The notes under the pieces were generated by a model. That model was not told where the DNA came from. It ran no database searches and saw nothing but the letters and a program-made list of their open reading frames with translations. A program made the position numbers and the translations under genes. Shown piece after piece: positions 43,301 through 54,690 of a stretch of DNA of 64,000 nt (the stretch's first letter is position 1; every line of letters begins with the position of its first letter). Source of the stretch: Plasmopara viticola (Eukaryota > Oomycota > Peronosporomycetes > Peronosporales > Peronosporaceae). The stretch spans positions 310,001 to 374,000 of the forward strand of contig MBPM02000030.1 in the NCBI GenBank assembly GCA_001695595.3, written 5' to 3'.

Positions 43301-44381
43301 GGATTTGCGTATCAGCTGAACAAAGCTATATATGGACTCAAGCAAGCTGCAAGCGCTTGGAACCAGACGATCGACCACGTCTTCAAGATGAACGATTTTA
43401 AAAGTTGTGGAGCGGATCAATGCGTCTACGTGAAGAAAGTAAAAGAAGGTCTTGTGTACGTATGTCTTTATGTCGATGATGTGATCATTGCAGCCAAGAC
43501 GAGCGACGAGATTCTAGAGGTCAAGGGGATGCTAGAAGGTGTTTTCAAGATGAAGGATCCCGGTATGGCGAATTTCATCTTGGGCATGAAGATCGACCAC
43601 GACATGACAGCTTCCACACTAATGATCAAGCAAACACGCTACATTGGGGTTTGACAGAAAAAGGCCAAGAACGTCGACAATCCGTGTACGTCCGGTCTCA
43701 AGCTGTCAACATCACAGTCACCAAGACCATACCGCTCACTAATTGGATGGCTGCTATATGTTACAACTTGCACTTGGCCGGACATCGCATACATCGAGAC
43801 ACAACTGTCTCGATTTCTCGGGAATCCGGAATTACCACATTGAAATGCCGCAATTAGTGTATTGCGCCACTTAAAATTGACACGTCATCATGAGATCGTT
43901 TACCAAAGAAGGATTGGAAAAGTGATTGCTGAAGCTTTTTCGGCTGATCAACATTGGAAAAGCTCCGGTTGTGTTCAAGTTCAAGTATGAAAGAACCGTC
44001 GCACTAAGTTCCACAGAAGCAGAGGATATGGCGCTGAGCTTGTGCACACAAGAAGTTATTTGGACGCGCGCAATGCTCAAGGACTTGGGTCAAGGACAAG
44101 TGAGATGCACGCAAATATGGGAAGACAATCAAGGTGCGATAGCTTTGGCAAACAACGCGGGCTACCACGCACGTACAAAGCACGTGGACATCAGACTTCA
44201 CTTTATTCGGGAAGACGTTCAGCATGAATTACTCAAGATTGGCTAAAATGATACGAAGAGTCAGTTTGCAGATAGCTAATCAAGGTGCTTGGAACCAAGA
44301 TGCTAAAGTATCTGCGCGAAGCCTCAGGAATCAAGACCAAGTCAGCAACAAAGGACACACAACATTAGCGGTGTGTGGGAG

Positions 44382-44527
44382 TGTTAAAATTACACCGCTG
44401 AATTCATGTTAAACAGGTGGATGGCGTCACAGTATTTGCAAGTACGTCACAGTTAGTAATTACATATGGTAGTCATTCATTGGTCAAGATAAATATATTC
44501 ACTTCGTTTTTTGCCATCTTCTCAACA
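44382..44527 (+). repeat. 3' LTR of the copia element
   Basis: It begins tgttaaaattacaccgctga and ends cttctcaaca. It is 10 bp longer than the 5' LTR, and the two differ at many positions, so the insertion is not recent. Confidence 0.88.
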
Positions 44528-45946
44528 AATTGCTCAACTAGTTCACACTAACTTATACATGAATACAAATATTACATAATACAAAATCTACATACTTTTG
44601 GCATACAAAGATGGTTCTTATAAATGTATTAAATTGTGCATTCCATGCATCCGTGCACGTGCGTTGGGCCAAGGTATGAATTCAAGACACGGTTCGCGTA
44701 AGCTCAAGCATTCACAATCGAAATTGACCAACTAAATGTTGCCAAAGACAAGGGACCTGGAATGCGTCCTCATATTATTTGCAAGATAAGCTCGAAGTGG
44801 CGGCTGGTAACACTTCGCTCTTTATCCTATGACCACAGCAAAGTCAAAATTCTAAAGCACCAAAACTGAACCTAATTTATGCAGCAGTCACAACCGTCTG
44901 TAGATAAAGGGTGGAGCTCTGCAACATCTTGCAGCGATTTGTAGTTGCAATGCCGCTAAGCTTTCGATTGCCTCAAATAACTACTAAGCAGCCAAATGGA
45001 TCTCGAGCTTGGTGCTCGTTCAGTTGTCGATATTGCAATCGCCTCGCGTATCATCGTTGCTTTTGGCAAGTGTTATCTTTTTCATGCCCGGTAATTCGAT
45101 AAGTCAATGAATGAGCCCTCGACAAACTTGCCGTCGATGTACAGAATTTTTTTACGCAGGATGCGATCCAGTGTGAGCTTTCGAGACGTCTCAGAATGAG
45201 TTGCGCTTCTTCACTGCTTTTCTCACGCTTAAGCTAGGAAGCAGATAAAAAGTGTCATATACTATCGCGTAACCGAAGCCAAGACCTCGCAGATTCACAG
45301 CTTTGTCTTTGGCATGCGCAAAGGCATGACGTCTCAACCCTAATCGCTCGAAGAGCCTTTGTATACGTGCATCAAACTAGATATATTTTTACACCTGGTT
45401 GCTAGCCTTGATTGGCCATGTCTACACACCAAAGCCAATAAAAATTGAGATGGTTGCTGCGTCTGGCATTGATTCACCACGGTGGTCATGATGGATACGG
45501 TGTGCTGCTTTCAAAGCGAGGCAATTGAATATTGTGCGGAAGCGTGTCATGTGCTGGTGCTTATGTTGACTAAAGCGGGGTAATGTTCTCACTTCAAGAA
45601 TTCTCAGGCCACTTTAGCAAAATATGGTTTAGATTAGTAAAAGCTTGGCATCCTACTGAACAACACGGAAGCACAAAGCCTCCGTGAGCAGCACAAACTA
45701 ATAGCTTTAAGCACAATAATGGCGCAGCTACGAGTGCGAAACATGCAAGGACAGTCACCATTAGCCTTCGTATCGCCAATTTTCCACGACCACTAAGAGC
45801 GCTTCTGAATTTAAATTCGCTTTGGCTTTTATGGATCTGTTATAGCAGAAAATTGGATCTTTGCATATTTTTGACTTATGTAGCAGCTTTTTCCAATAAG
45901 ATTTGGTTAAAAAAAATTTTTACCCATCGCATTATGCCTACCGTAC
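44528..45946. other. Gene-free stretch
   Basis: I see no gene, no repeat shared with the rest of the window and no RNA gene. Confidence 0.5.
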
Positions 45947-46457
45947 AAAATAGCAGTCTTATAGATACGAAGACCAAACAAGCATCAGAATAGGTTGGAA
46001 ATCAAGCCAAATCATTTTTCGATGGACAAGGCAACTTCATGTAATTCTTACACCTAAGGTCTCATTCAAACTGAAGACTACATCAGTAGAAAAGGCTACG
46101 CCTTTGAAGCCTTAGGCTGCGTTGAAGTACTTTTGTCTCCACAAAGACAAACGACATGAGAAAGCCCTTTCGCCTTTGGCCGGTACTTCATAGACACCTT
46201 ATAAAAATAGCAGTCTTATAGAGACGAAGACCAAACAAGCATTAGAATAGGCTGGAAATCAAGCCAAATCATTTTTCGATGGACAAGGCAACTTCATGTA
46301 TTTCTTACACCTAAGGTCTCATTCAAACTAAAGACTACATCAGCAGAAAAGGCTACGCCTTTGAAGCCTTAGGCTGCGTTGAAGTACTTATGTCTCCACA
46401 AAGACAAACGACATGAGAAAGCCCTTTCGCCTTTGGCCGGTACTTCATAGACACCTT
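45947..46457. repeat. Tandem duplication of a 250-bp unit
   Basis: Units 45947-46200 and 46204-46457 (period 257) differ at about seven positions, about 97% identical. Each starts aaaatagcagtcttatag and ends gtacttcatagacacctt. Neither unit has an open frame worth noting. The origin is unknown. Confidence 0.93.
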
Positions 46458-47279
46458 CCTTTCCGGACGATAAAAAAGTATAGAAGCTTCACGAGTGCTC
46501 CGAGGAAATTTGCCAAACCCTTTCTTCAATGTACAATTTGTCGAAACGGCTCCACCAGCGGAGGGAAACCCAAAATGTGTTAGAGGTCACCGTCCATGCG
46601 ACTTTTCTCACCCATTACGACAAGAGGTAGCCTTAGTGTAAGCCTCGATTTGAACTCTCTCGCGAGCGATATTTTTTTACCCCTTTTTTAATTTTCTGAA
46701 ATATTTTTTTTTGAAATTAAATAATATATTCATAATCATTTTCTTCAAAGGAGAATAGGTTGAAATACGCGACAAATTTTTCGATACTTCTCTTGGGTGT
46801 CTTACGCGCCCAAAATTGCTGATGCAGTTGGCGATGACTTTTGCGACTCGCCCACCGCTTGGTACCGACGCAAGTTGCCGGCTCACGCAACGTCCATTAC
46901 CACTTTAATGGCTTTTGAGTCATCTTGACCTGTTTGCATCCCCTGCGTCGAGACAATTTATCGGTGTTGAAGGCAATTTGCACCCGCAAATATGTCCTTT
47001 GACACAATTTTGCAAAGAATATCGTTCGTGGCGGGACCCATTTGTGCATGTAGATTGACGCGGTTGATTGATACATTTAATTCAGAGTATTTACTCGTAC
47101 TTGAGGCTCGAAGACGGCAAAATCAATCTCTGAGAGGATTCGCACGCTATGCGCATTTCCACCGCATCAAAAATAACCTTAAAGAGATTGCTGCTGATAA
47201 TCCGAGGCACCAAAAACATAATCTTGATAATGCACGGGACGAGAAACGCATTTTTATTTCAAGCTCGCGTTCGTCGCCG
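46458..47279. other. Gene-free stretch
   Basis: A plus-strand frame at 46992-47318 has no motif and the minus strand probably holds the 3' end of a decayed transposase. No gene is supported. Confidence 0.4.
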
Positions 47280-47420
47280 CCACGGAAATTTCTCCTTAAT
47301 ATCACTCTACTGGGCTGAAGAAGCTAAATTTGTCATAAACGATGTGAAGCATGGAGCCAATGTTAATTGACCACGCATCCAGATTTTTTTTACAATGAAA
47401 TGCAGCATTCGAGCGAGGTT
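47280..47420 (-). mobile_element. DDE-type transposase remnant (tentative)
   Basis: The minus strand reads SNAAFHCKKNLDAWSINIGS then KFSFFSPVE with stops before GEIS. The pattern N-A-x-F-H ... Y-S-x-F-x-P-V/I-E ... G-E/x-I-K is that of the last part of DDE_3/Tc1-type transposases. Only this scrap is readable; upstream pieces up to about 47700 are out of frame. Confidence 0.35.
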
Positions 47421-49164
47421 AAAGACGCCACGCGATTGCATAGTCGTCGTCATTACTTCATCGAAAAAAGCGACTCCATGACCATGACCAGTGCCTTTGC
47501 ATTTTGTGCCTTTGTCCACTGTATTTCTCATTACATACACTCGCGCGAATCCCGGTCGATGTCAGACGCCTTAACCGCATTTCTGTCTTCATCATCACCA
47601 GTTTTTACCCTCACGCTTGATGTACTCATTCCTGACCACCTTCACGACGTTTTGCGATCGAAGTTCAGCACTTCCTATTTGCAATCAAGCGCAAAGTTCT
47701 TGTAGCATTTGGGAAGACTACGCAGCAAAGAGATCGCCACATCTTTATTCTCTATCTTGGCGCAGATGCTGCTAAGCTTGACACTAATATTGAGGATCTC
47801 GTTGCAATGATACACGAGAGGCGATCATAATACGAATTCATAGTGATTCTGCGACTTTCGGCTTGTCCCAAAAAAAGTGAGGTTGTAGCTCCATTTTGAG
47901 AAAAAGATGAAAGATGATGATGCCTCATTGACTAAGATATCTCTACAGACAAATATAACCTTTGTCACCTTTGGACATTTCCGTCCAATGAGCTAATCTT
48001 CTAGGTAAATGTGCTCAGTCTACTGTTATTCTTCGTACAAATCTCAGGTGCGGCCAAGCAACCCAGGCTACATCACAGTCATCAACCACACGATAGTGGT
48101 CGGCTTTCATGTGCAGCACCATCAGACCAAACGCGACGTTGCTGGTAGTGATGGCAAGAGGGTCCACGAAACTTTATTTTCTTCTCAGTTCACCTCATGC
48201 CACGTTAACTTGTAAAGATACATGCCACGCATGTAGCTGCTTCACGTGGCGTAGTTGTCGCCGGCTTATCATCGGCGACCTTGTACGAGACGTCAAACTC
48301 CGAGGTGGACTCATCGCGTATTGCAAGGTCAGCGAAGCAAGACAATCAGAGATAAGGCATAAAGATTGAGCAAAGACCCTCAAGTGAAAGGGTAAAGATT
48401 ACACAGTAATTGAATTGATGAAGATAATTGTTGCTCGTCCAATTACTAGGCGGTTATAGCACTTAATCGAATACAGGTAGCATCACGTGCCGCAGTTCGT
48501 CGATTTGGTTCTCTTGGTATGTTTTAATGGAGATTTTCGAAGTGAATCCGCGAATGTTGCCCACGCGATAAAGTTTCGTCGCAGCAAGATGTATGACAAC
48601 CACACACCAAAGCAAAACAAATGCATGACTCAAGACAGCGCTTCGGAGGTCTTTAAGCACACCAAAAGCTCCGTATTGCAGCGTTCGGTCCTCACTATAA
48701 CTTGCCAGTTGGCTGTGGTATCCTTTCGCCCTGTATATTATTCTCGATAGTACGTCAGACGTTTTTCCGTTAGATACAATTAGGCCATTTAAAAGCCTAT
48801 TTTAGCAGTGTAGGTCATATAGCATGTCTTCGCAAACATACTGATGCATTGTAGTGTCCTTGTCGGGCCTTAGGTTCAAACTATCCCCAAACGGAATCCG
48901 CTGCCCAAGGTCTTTCAAGTTTGTTAAAGTCTCAACAAAGCGTTAAGTCAATTTCGCAATCAAGGCTGAAAGAGTATTCACTTTGCATACGTGCAACAAT
49001 TCTGTTTGTAGCAGTAATTAAAATTATAGCTTGCAAAACTTCAGTATAATGTTCAAACTCCTACAAATATTCTTATAACTTTATTGGTGATAAGTATATC
49101 TCGCACTCTTGTAGGGTCGCTTGCATCGCTGTATGAATGTGCTAGACCAAAATATTTCAAAAAC
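47421..49164. other. Gene-free stretch upstream of the giant secreted protein
   Basis: Short frames near 48009-48370 and 48487-48750 have no motif. The last few hundred bases are AT-rich and are the likely promoter of the gene at 49165. Confidence 0.5.
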
Positions 49165-52100
49165 ATGACTTCCTTCTGGGGACTTCTTTTGCTACGACTC
49201 TTTACTATATGGACATACACCGTATCGCTTGCGGATAACTGGTACCTTCCCACTCGATGCATTGAAGGTTCTTTATCTACTGCATGTCAAAACTACGAGC
49301 GCTGTAAAGCGACACACCGCTGCAATCGAGGAGACGAAGACTACGACATTGAAGCTGCAGAATTAAAATGCTATGCACGCGAGTTCCAAGGTGGAAAGCG
49401 AGAGCCCATTGCACTTTTTAATGACTTTGAGGACTGGAAGTCAGGAACACATCGTTGGCGATTTGAGCAACAAAAAGACACAACCGATGGCTTTAATGAC
49501 AGTACATTGGAGCCAGAGATGTGGCTTGGATGGGACACATTCACATTTCCTGTCATTGGATCGCTGGAAGTTGCTACGGGTGATTTAGTGTTTGACACGG
49601 ATCAAGCGACTTTGCGCGGTGATGTCGAGTTGGATGGTATTGTGACGGTGACCCGATTCGGCGGCACGTCTGTCGCGGTTTTTAACTTTTTGACAGTATA
49701 TCTTGGTAGCGGTGTCCGTGTGCGTTTCCAAGGGGATCGAGCGATAGCTATTTTGAGTCGAAGCAGCCTGTACGTAGATACTGAATTGCGTGTGCGACCT
49801 GGTACACTCGGTGGCTTTCCTGGCGGCGGCTTTGTTGGCGTAAATAACAATCAAAATGGACCAGGAAGCTCCAGTGTTAGAGTTTATGTAAAGACGCTCT
49901 CGACGTGGGGCAGACATGTGAATGAGGTGCAAGAGATCGAGACATTTGCAGCCAGTGGACAACGCATTCAAGGACAATTTGTACTTCAATATCCTAGTGT
50001 TAAAAGTACTGGTCTGACGACTGCGTTGATTCCGTATGATGCGACGGCGTTAGACGTGCGGCGTCGACTGGAAGCGGTCTTTTCGGATATTGGGGACCTT
50101 AACGTTGAGCGTGACGATCAGCTGGAGCAAGTGCCTGAAATTGGCCGATTGTGGCGAGTGACGTTCTTATCAGCTGTCGGGAACGTCCCTCAGCTTCAGG
50201 CCCAGAGTTTTCTCTCTGGACTAGAGTCAAAAGTAGTCACACGAACGATCGTAAACGGCACTGAGCTCTCGGGGTCGTTCCGGCTACGTTTGCAAGACAC
50301 TATCACACGCTCACTGGATCATGACATCACAGCTGCTGATCTTCGAACAGCTTTGATAGAAGATTTTCCTGCGCTTATTGATGCCCGTGTCACGCGTACA
50401 GACGCCAATAGCGCATGTTTACAAGGCTCAACACTTGCAGATCAAACAGCCAGCTCTTCTATAGATACGCTTGACACAAGCGTCAATCCAGGAGGGTACC
50501 GAGCGTCGGAATGGCAGGTGCCGGAACAAGAACTTGTTGAACCCGCGGATAGTATGAAAACCTTTCAAGCTGAACGCTGTCGTGCAGGTCGTGGCAGTGC
50601 AGGAGGATTCGTGTGGAAGCTGCACTTTTGGACGCGAGAGGAGGAGGATATGAAAGCTATGTCGCCAACCTCTAGCTCAATGCTAGACACCGCGTCTCCT
50701 GCTCTTTTTACAGTAAATGCCTCAAATCTTCAAGGACTTCAAGCAACGGCTGAGGTTGTGAACTCTCTGTGCTTTTCACTTGCTTTTGGTGGCGCTGGAG
50801 CTTCGTTCTCTGGCTCAGGAGGTTTTGGTTATACTGCATGGGTGGCTCCGGCATATGTTGAGGAAGTCGTGACTGACCTTTTAGGGGGAAGTGGAGGAGC
50901 TGGAGGTGGACGGGAACCGTTTGATGTATTCCCCATCAGTCAACCAACGCAAGGCGGCGCTGGTGCCGGTGCTATAATGATTTCGGCAATTAATGATATT
51001 CTTCTTGGTCCCAATGCACTCATTTCCGCAAATGGGGGGAACGGCAGTGCAGGCTATACACCAGGAGGTGGTGGATCTGGTGGCTCAGTTCTGGTATCTA
51101 GTCGTGCTACAGTGTCAAATCACGGCAAACTGGAAGCCACGGGTGGTCAAGGAGGACAAGCAGTTCGTACGGACGTTGGTGGAGGTGGTGGAGGCAGTGG
51201 GGGGCGAATTACCATCCATGCACAGAGCTATTCATCGTGGGGAGAAGGAAGTTTACAAGTGAGTGGCGGCGCATCAACGGACAAAAGGAGAAGTGGCAGC
51301 CGGGGATCTCTGATTGTCAAAGTCCACACCAATTTGGCCATGCGAATCGATAGTTCTTTAGGAGCTGCTGGAACAGTCAAGTCTCTCCTCGTGCACGGGA
51401 GTGAAGGGTATGCGAAAACGTCGTCACGTTTATCGTCAGAAACATTTCGAAACGGACCACATTTTATTCTTAACGAAGTTAGTCAACCTACTCGCATTTC
51501 ATATTTTGTTCGAGTCGGTAATCTTGAACATGGCTCACTCGACACCAACCGAGGAGCCATCTTTATGATCCACACAAGTGACGCTGTCGACAGCGAAGCC
51601 ATGATCTCCATTGCGCTGATCGATGGCAGTTTTGCACACGAGGCAAACACGTTTCTATGGCCACGACATTGTTTTCAGGACAAATTGCAAACCGATCGGT
51701 GGTACAAATTGGATGTGACGCTCGACTGGCATTTTCAAACGTATTCGATTCGATTGAATGACGTCTTGAAGGTGAAAGAAGCCGCGTTTCACGGCGAAAG
51801 TGTCGCGGCTTTGAGTTTGAACAATTACCATGCCATGTCGACGTGGTGGGACGAAATTTACGTCGGAAAAGACTATCTGTTAGGTTTCTCATGTCCGTGG
51901 GTTCAGCAAGTCACGGATACGACGATAAATGGAGGGAACGAGGGAGCACTCCTAACGACAAAGCGTTCTTGGCGCACTTTATGGGCCGAGAGATTTCAGG
52001 AGCCATCGGCAACATCATATCATCCCATGGTTCGACATGAAAGTCATTTGTCGAGACAGGAAGTGTACCAGCATGACAATGGAGGACTCGCTCCATTTGA

Positions 52101-54690
52101 CGGCGAGCCACATCGATCTTTTTTCAACGATATTCAAGAGCATGAGAGTGAATACCCAGATCAAAGCAGCTACGAGGAGCAGCGAGCCAAAATGGTAACG
52201 GGAAACGACGATGACGAAGTGCTATCGTATGCTGAATTGCTGACCGTCGAAAATATGCCACTGGATCAAACGATTGTAGAGCCATTGGAAACAGGTATCG
52301 AGTGGGAGGGTAGTGTAAGTGCTACTAGTGCTAACACAGTGACTTTAGACCCATCTGCACCTATCTCTCCAAGTGTGTATTGGTATTCAGAGGTATTTAA
52401 TTCGAGCACTCGCCGTGGAGCCATTGGAGCATGCTCAAGTATTGACTACAATGATTGGCGCAATGAAGGGCTTGTGCTTCATTTTGATAACCTTACTGAC
52501 CCACTTGGAAACCTTCAAAATGAGAGTGGCGGCTTACTTGCTGACCGTCCAAAAGTGATCTTTAATCGCAACACGAAGCAATTCGTCATGTGGATGCACG
52601 TTGACAAGGCTTCAGAGGCTGGATCGAATACAATGGGACTAACAGGGGTTGCAACTAGTGATTTTCCCAATGGGCCTTTTACATTCCTTCACAGTCAATA
52701 CCCAGACGCAGCACCGTTGGAAGCACCAGGGGGACAAAGCATGAATGAAACGTATGATCAGACTATTGCTATCATTGCAACAACCACTGAGCAAGACACA
52801 GCATACCTCGTGCGGACATACTACAAAACGGTCGAGTATTGGTTACCTCGTCCAGTAATGGACCCACTTTGGCAGAGCGTGCAAAAGCCAAGTACGACGA
52901 AACCTGGAGAAATGGTGACTGATTTCGGGTTAAACTACCATCGAGCATATTACCACACGGGCTACGACGATCCAACGGATATCTATCTGCAGCGATGGAG
53001 GATGGAAGACATTCCATGGCAAGTCATTTGCTGCTCACTTACTAATACTAGTGATTGCGTTTCGATCACGGATGTACCACAACAGCCACAAGATACTTGT
53101 CCCAGTGGAATGAAGAAGAAAACTATAGTAGGACAAGCGCAGACGCAATCTAACAATGCATCTCTACCTGCTCTAGTGACATCGCGGTACAAGGATCCAA
53201 ATGATGACGCAAACAGCGCCTTTATCCCGACATCTGTGCCCTCTCATACTTTGTGGGGATTTAGAGTTGAGAATACTAACACGTGGCGAAGCAATTACTT
53301 TGACGCTCTTAGTATGAACATTACGCTGTACATTTTCAAGCGCTTTGCTGGAGAACGCCGACGCCTTGACATTGAGAAAAACCAGACGATTGAGTCTGCA
53401 TTACTCAACGAAAATGTATCACAAAATTTAATTTTTGTAAATGACACTGAGGTTTTGGGTAACTTATTGGGTACTTTGGGTGTACCAGTAAGTTTAGACT
53501 TTAAGAGCAAGTATTCCTCATTTGACTTAGCCGAGATTGATCAAAACAGTGATGGAAAAATCACGTCTTATGAGATTGTACAGCTAGAGGAGCAGAAAGC
53601 ACTTAAGAATCTCACAGCCGAGCTGGTCACTTCGTTAATAGCGGACTTTAATGTCACGAAATGGGGGCAGGTAGACATTTTGGACGCCAACAGTGACAAA
53701 GTGATCACTTTTCAGGAGTTTGAAAATTGGTTGGGGGCTGACCCCAACTTACTCTTCGATCGCTTTGACTTGGACAAGAACGGTTATCTGGACGAGAATG
53801 AACTTGCACGTTTGCTCGTGTATCGTCAAATTCCAAGGTTGGATGCCATCATCTTCTTGCTCGATCCGTCATTCGATGGTCGCGTGTACTACGAACGCTT
53901 TTGTTCGCTGGTGCTTCAAATGCCTGATTACATCTTTACATTGTATGACATCGATCAATCTGATACACTTTCTGACTTTGAGATCAGTCTCATCGTTCAA
54001 GATCTTGGTCCAGCTTTGGCAAATCCAGCACTGTTTGAATCACTTAAAAACGCCACTTCGAATACGATTTTAAAAGCAGATTACGCTGCTTGGTTCAGCG
54101 CAACGACTAGTCTCGTCGATGATGTTCGTAACAAGCTCAAGGTGGATAACGCCATCCATGCTACGGGTCCCGATCGCCTCACGGGTCCGCTGTGCGTCGT
54201 GGAGCAACGAAGGGCCAAGTACGTAGCCATCAGTGCACTCACTGACGACTACCTCCATACTAAGGGTCTATTGCGTGAAATCGAGGGCGATTTTGAAGGT
54301 CGAGAGGCACTTCTCAACTTTTTTGCCTTTAGTGAAGATCTTTTTGGTCTTGCAGATGCTTCGGATGGAGTTGTAGCTGGTGATGATATCAAACCGTTCC
54401 GTGATTTCCTGTCACCAGCGATACTGCACGATCGGGCTGCATATTGGAATGGTCGTAACTGGGAAGGCCGTTCATCGGCTCCTCCCTTGTTCACGTACGG
54501 CTTGCAGTGCCTTCATGTCGCTGGCTTAGATGATGCCCTAGCCGACGAGGACGTAAGTGGCTGCTTGCCGTGCCTTACGTCGTCGCCGTACTCTTCCGAC
54601 GTAGTTACCCAGTACGAGAGCGTAAATCGAAGCACCGTACACTGCCAACTACAACAAGAGCTGGACGCGTACATCAAGGAACTTGACTAG
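49165..54690 (+). CDS. Giant secreted GH43-like / EF-hand protein
   Basis: A single exon gives 1841 residues from ATG 49165; the frame upstream lacks an ATG. A signal peptide (MTSFWGLLLLRLFTIWTYTV...) leads to a Cys-containing N-terminus, a beta-rich part, a Gly-rich part at about 535-700 (GGSGGAGGGREPFD, GGGGSGGRITIHAQS), a concanavalin/laminin-G-like part at about 770-905 (RWYKLDVTLDWHFQTYSIRL), then a glycoside hydrolase 43-like domain at about 1040-1305 (YWYSEVF, CSSIDYNDWRNEGLVLHF, LADRPKVIFNRNTKQFVMWM) and four EF-hands at about 1450-1615 (DQNSDGKITSYE, DANSDKVITFQE, DLDKNGYLDENE, DIDQSDTLSDFE). GH43 relatives of this type act on galactan side chains, so a calcium-responsive wall or glycoprotein-acting enzyme is the likely role. 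Several Asn-x-Ser/Thr sites agree with secretion. Catalytic residues were not verified. Confidence 0.85.
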   Translation: MTSFWGLLLLRLFTIWTYTVSLADNWYLPTRCIEGSLSTACQNYERCKATHRCNRGDEDYDIEAAELKCYAREFQGGKREPIALFNDFEDWKSGTHRWRFEQQKDTTDGFNDSTLEPEMWLGWDTFTFPVIGSLEVATGDLVFDTDQATLRGDVELDGIVTVTRFGGTSVAVFNFLTVYLGSGVRVRFQGDRAIAILSRSSLYVDTELRVRPGTLGGFPGGGFVGVNNNQNGPGSSSVRVYVKTLSTWGRHVNEVQEIETFAASGQRIQGQFVLQYPSVKSTGLTTALIPYDATALDVRRRLEAVFSDIGDLNVERDDQLEQVPEIGRLWRVTFLSAVGNVPQLQAQSFLSGLESKVVTRTIVNGTELSGSFRLRLQDTITRSLDHDITAADLRTALIEDFPALIDARVTRTDANSACLQGSTLADQTASSSIDTLDTSVNPGGYRASEWQVPEQELVEPADSMKTFQAERCRAGRGSAGGFVWKLHFWTREEEDMKAMSPTSSSMLDTASPALFTVNASNLQGLQATAEVVNSLCFSLAFGGAGASFSGSGGFGYTAWVAPAYVEEVVTDLLGGSGGAGGGREPFDVFPISQPTQGGAGAGAIMISAINDILLGPNALISANGGNGSAGYTPGGGGSGGSVLVSSRATVSNHGKLEATGGQGGQAVRTDVGGGGGGSGGRITIHAQSYSSWGEGSLQVSGGASTDKRRSGSRGSLIVKVHTNLAMRIDSSLGAAGTVKSLLVHGSEGYAKTSSRLSSETFRNGPHFILNEVSQPTRISYFVRVGNLEHGSLDTNRGAIFMIHTSDAVDSEAMISIALIDGSFAHEANTFLWPRHCFQDKLQTDRWYKLDVTLDWHFQTYSIRLNDVLKVKEAAFHGESVAALSLNNYHAMSTWWDEIYVGKDYLLGFSCPWVQQVTDTTINGGNEGALLTTKRSWRTLWAERFQEPSATSYHPMVRHESHLSRQEVYQHDNGGLAPFDGEPHRSFFNDIQEHESEYPDQSSYEEQRAKMVTGNDDDEVLSYAELLTVENMPLDQTIVEPLETGIEWEGSVSATSANTVTLDPSAPISPSVYWYSEVFNSSTRRGAIGACSSIDYNDWRNEGLVLHFDNLTDPLGNLQNESGGLLADRPKVIFNRNTKQFVMWMHVDKASEAGSNTMGLTGVATSDFPNGPFTFLHSQYPDAAPLEAPGGQSMNETYDQTIAIIATTTEQDTAYLVRTYYKTVEYWLPRPVMDPLWQSVQKPSTTKPGEMVTDFGLNYHRAYYHTGYDDPTDIYLQRWRMEDIPWQVICCSLTNTSDCVSITDVPQQPQDTCPSGMKKKTIVGQAQTQSNNASLPALVTSRYKDPNDDANSAFIPTSVPSHTLWGFRVENTNTWRSNYFDALSMNITLYIFKRFAGERRRLDIEKNQTIESALLNENVSQNLIFVNDTEVLGNLLGTLGVPVSLDFKSKYSSFDLAEIDQNSDGKITSYEIVQLEEQKALKNLTAELVTSLIADFNVTKWGQVDILDANSDKVITFQEFENWLGADPNLLFDRFDLDKNGYLDENELARLLVYRQIPRLDAIIFLLDPSFDGRVYYERFCSLVLQMPDYIFTLYDIDQSDTLSDFEISLIVQDLGPALANPALFESLKNATSNTILKADYAAWFSATTSLVDDVRNKLKVDNAIHATGPDRLTGPLCVVEQRRAKYVAISALTDDYLHTKGLLREIEGDFEGREALLNFFAFSEDLFGLADASDGVVAGDDIKPFRDFLSPAILHDRAAYWNGRNWEGRSSAPPLFTYGLQCLHVAGLDDALADEDVSGCLPCLTSSPYSSDVVTQYESVNRSTVHCQLQQELDAYIKELD

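Larger units (their letters stand above)
40199..44527 (+). mobile_element. Decayed Ty1/copia LTR retrotransposon
   Basis: A plus-strand element of 4.3 kb is bounded by LTRs 40199-40334 and 44382-44527, each TG...CA. Gag opens at ATG 40382 and is cut by TAG at 40706; a zinc knuckle near 41046-41090 reads KCFNCG, stop, TGHMKRDCP. Then come protease (WLIDSGATSHM, 41169), integrase with HHCC finger (WHARMGHPSEDVL and CGGCMKDK) cut by TAA at 41803 and 42016, reverse transcriptase from about 42900 (YGVDFFETFSPVASMNSIRV and LYVDDVII) and RNase H (VALSSTEAEDMALS, HARTKHVDIRLHFI) ending at 44244-44246. A purine-rich tract gtgtgtgggag precedes the 3' LTR. Flanks aatag and aattg may be worn target duplications. 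Several stops and frameshifts make it non-autonomous. Confidence 0.92.
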
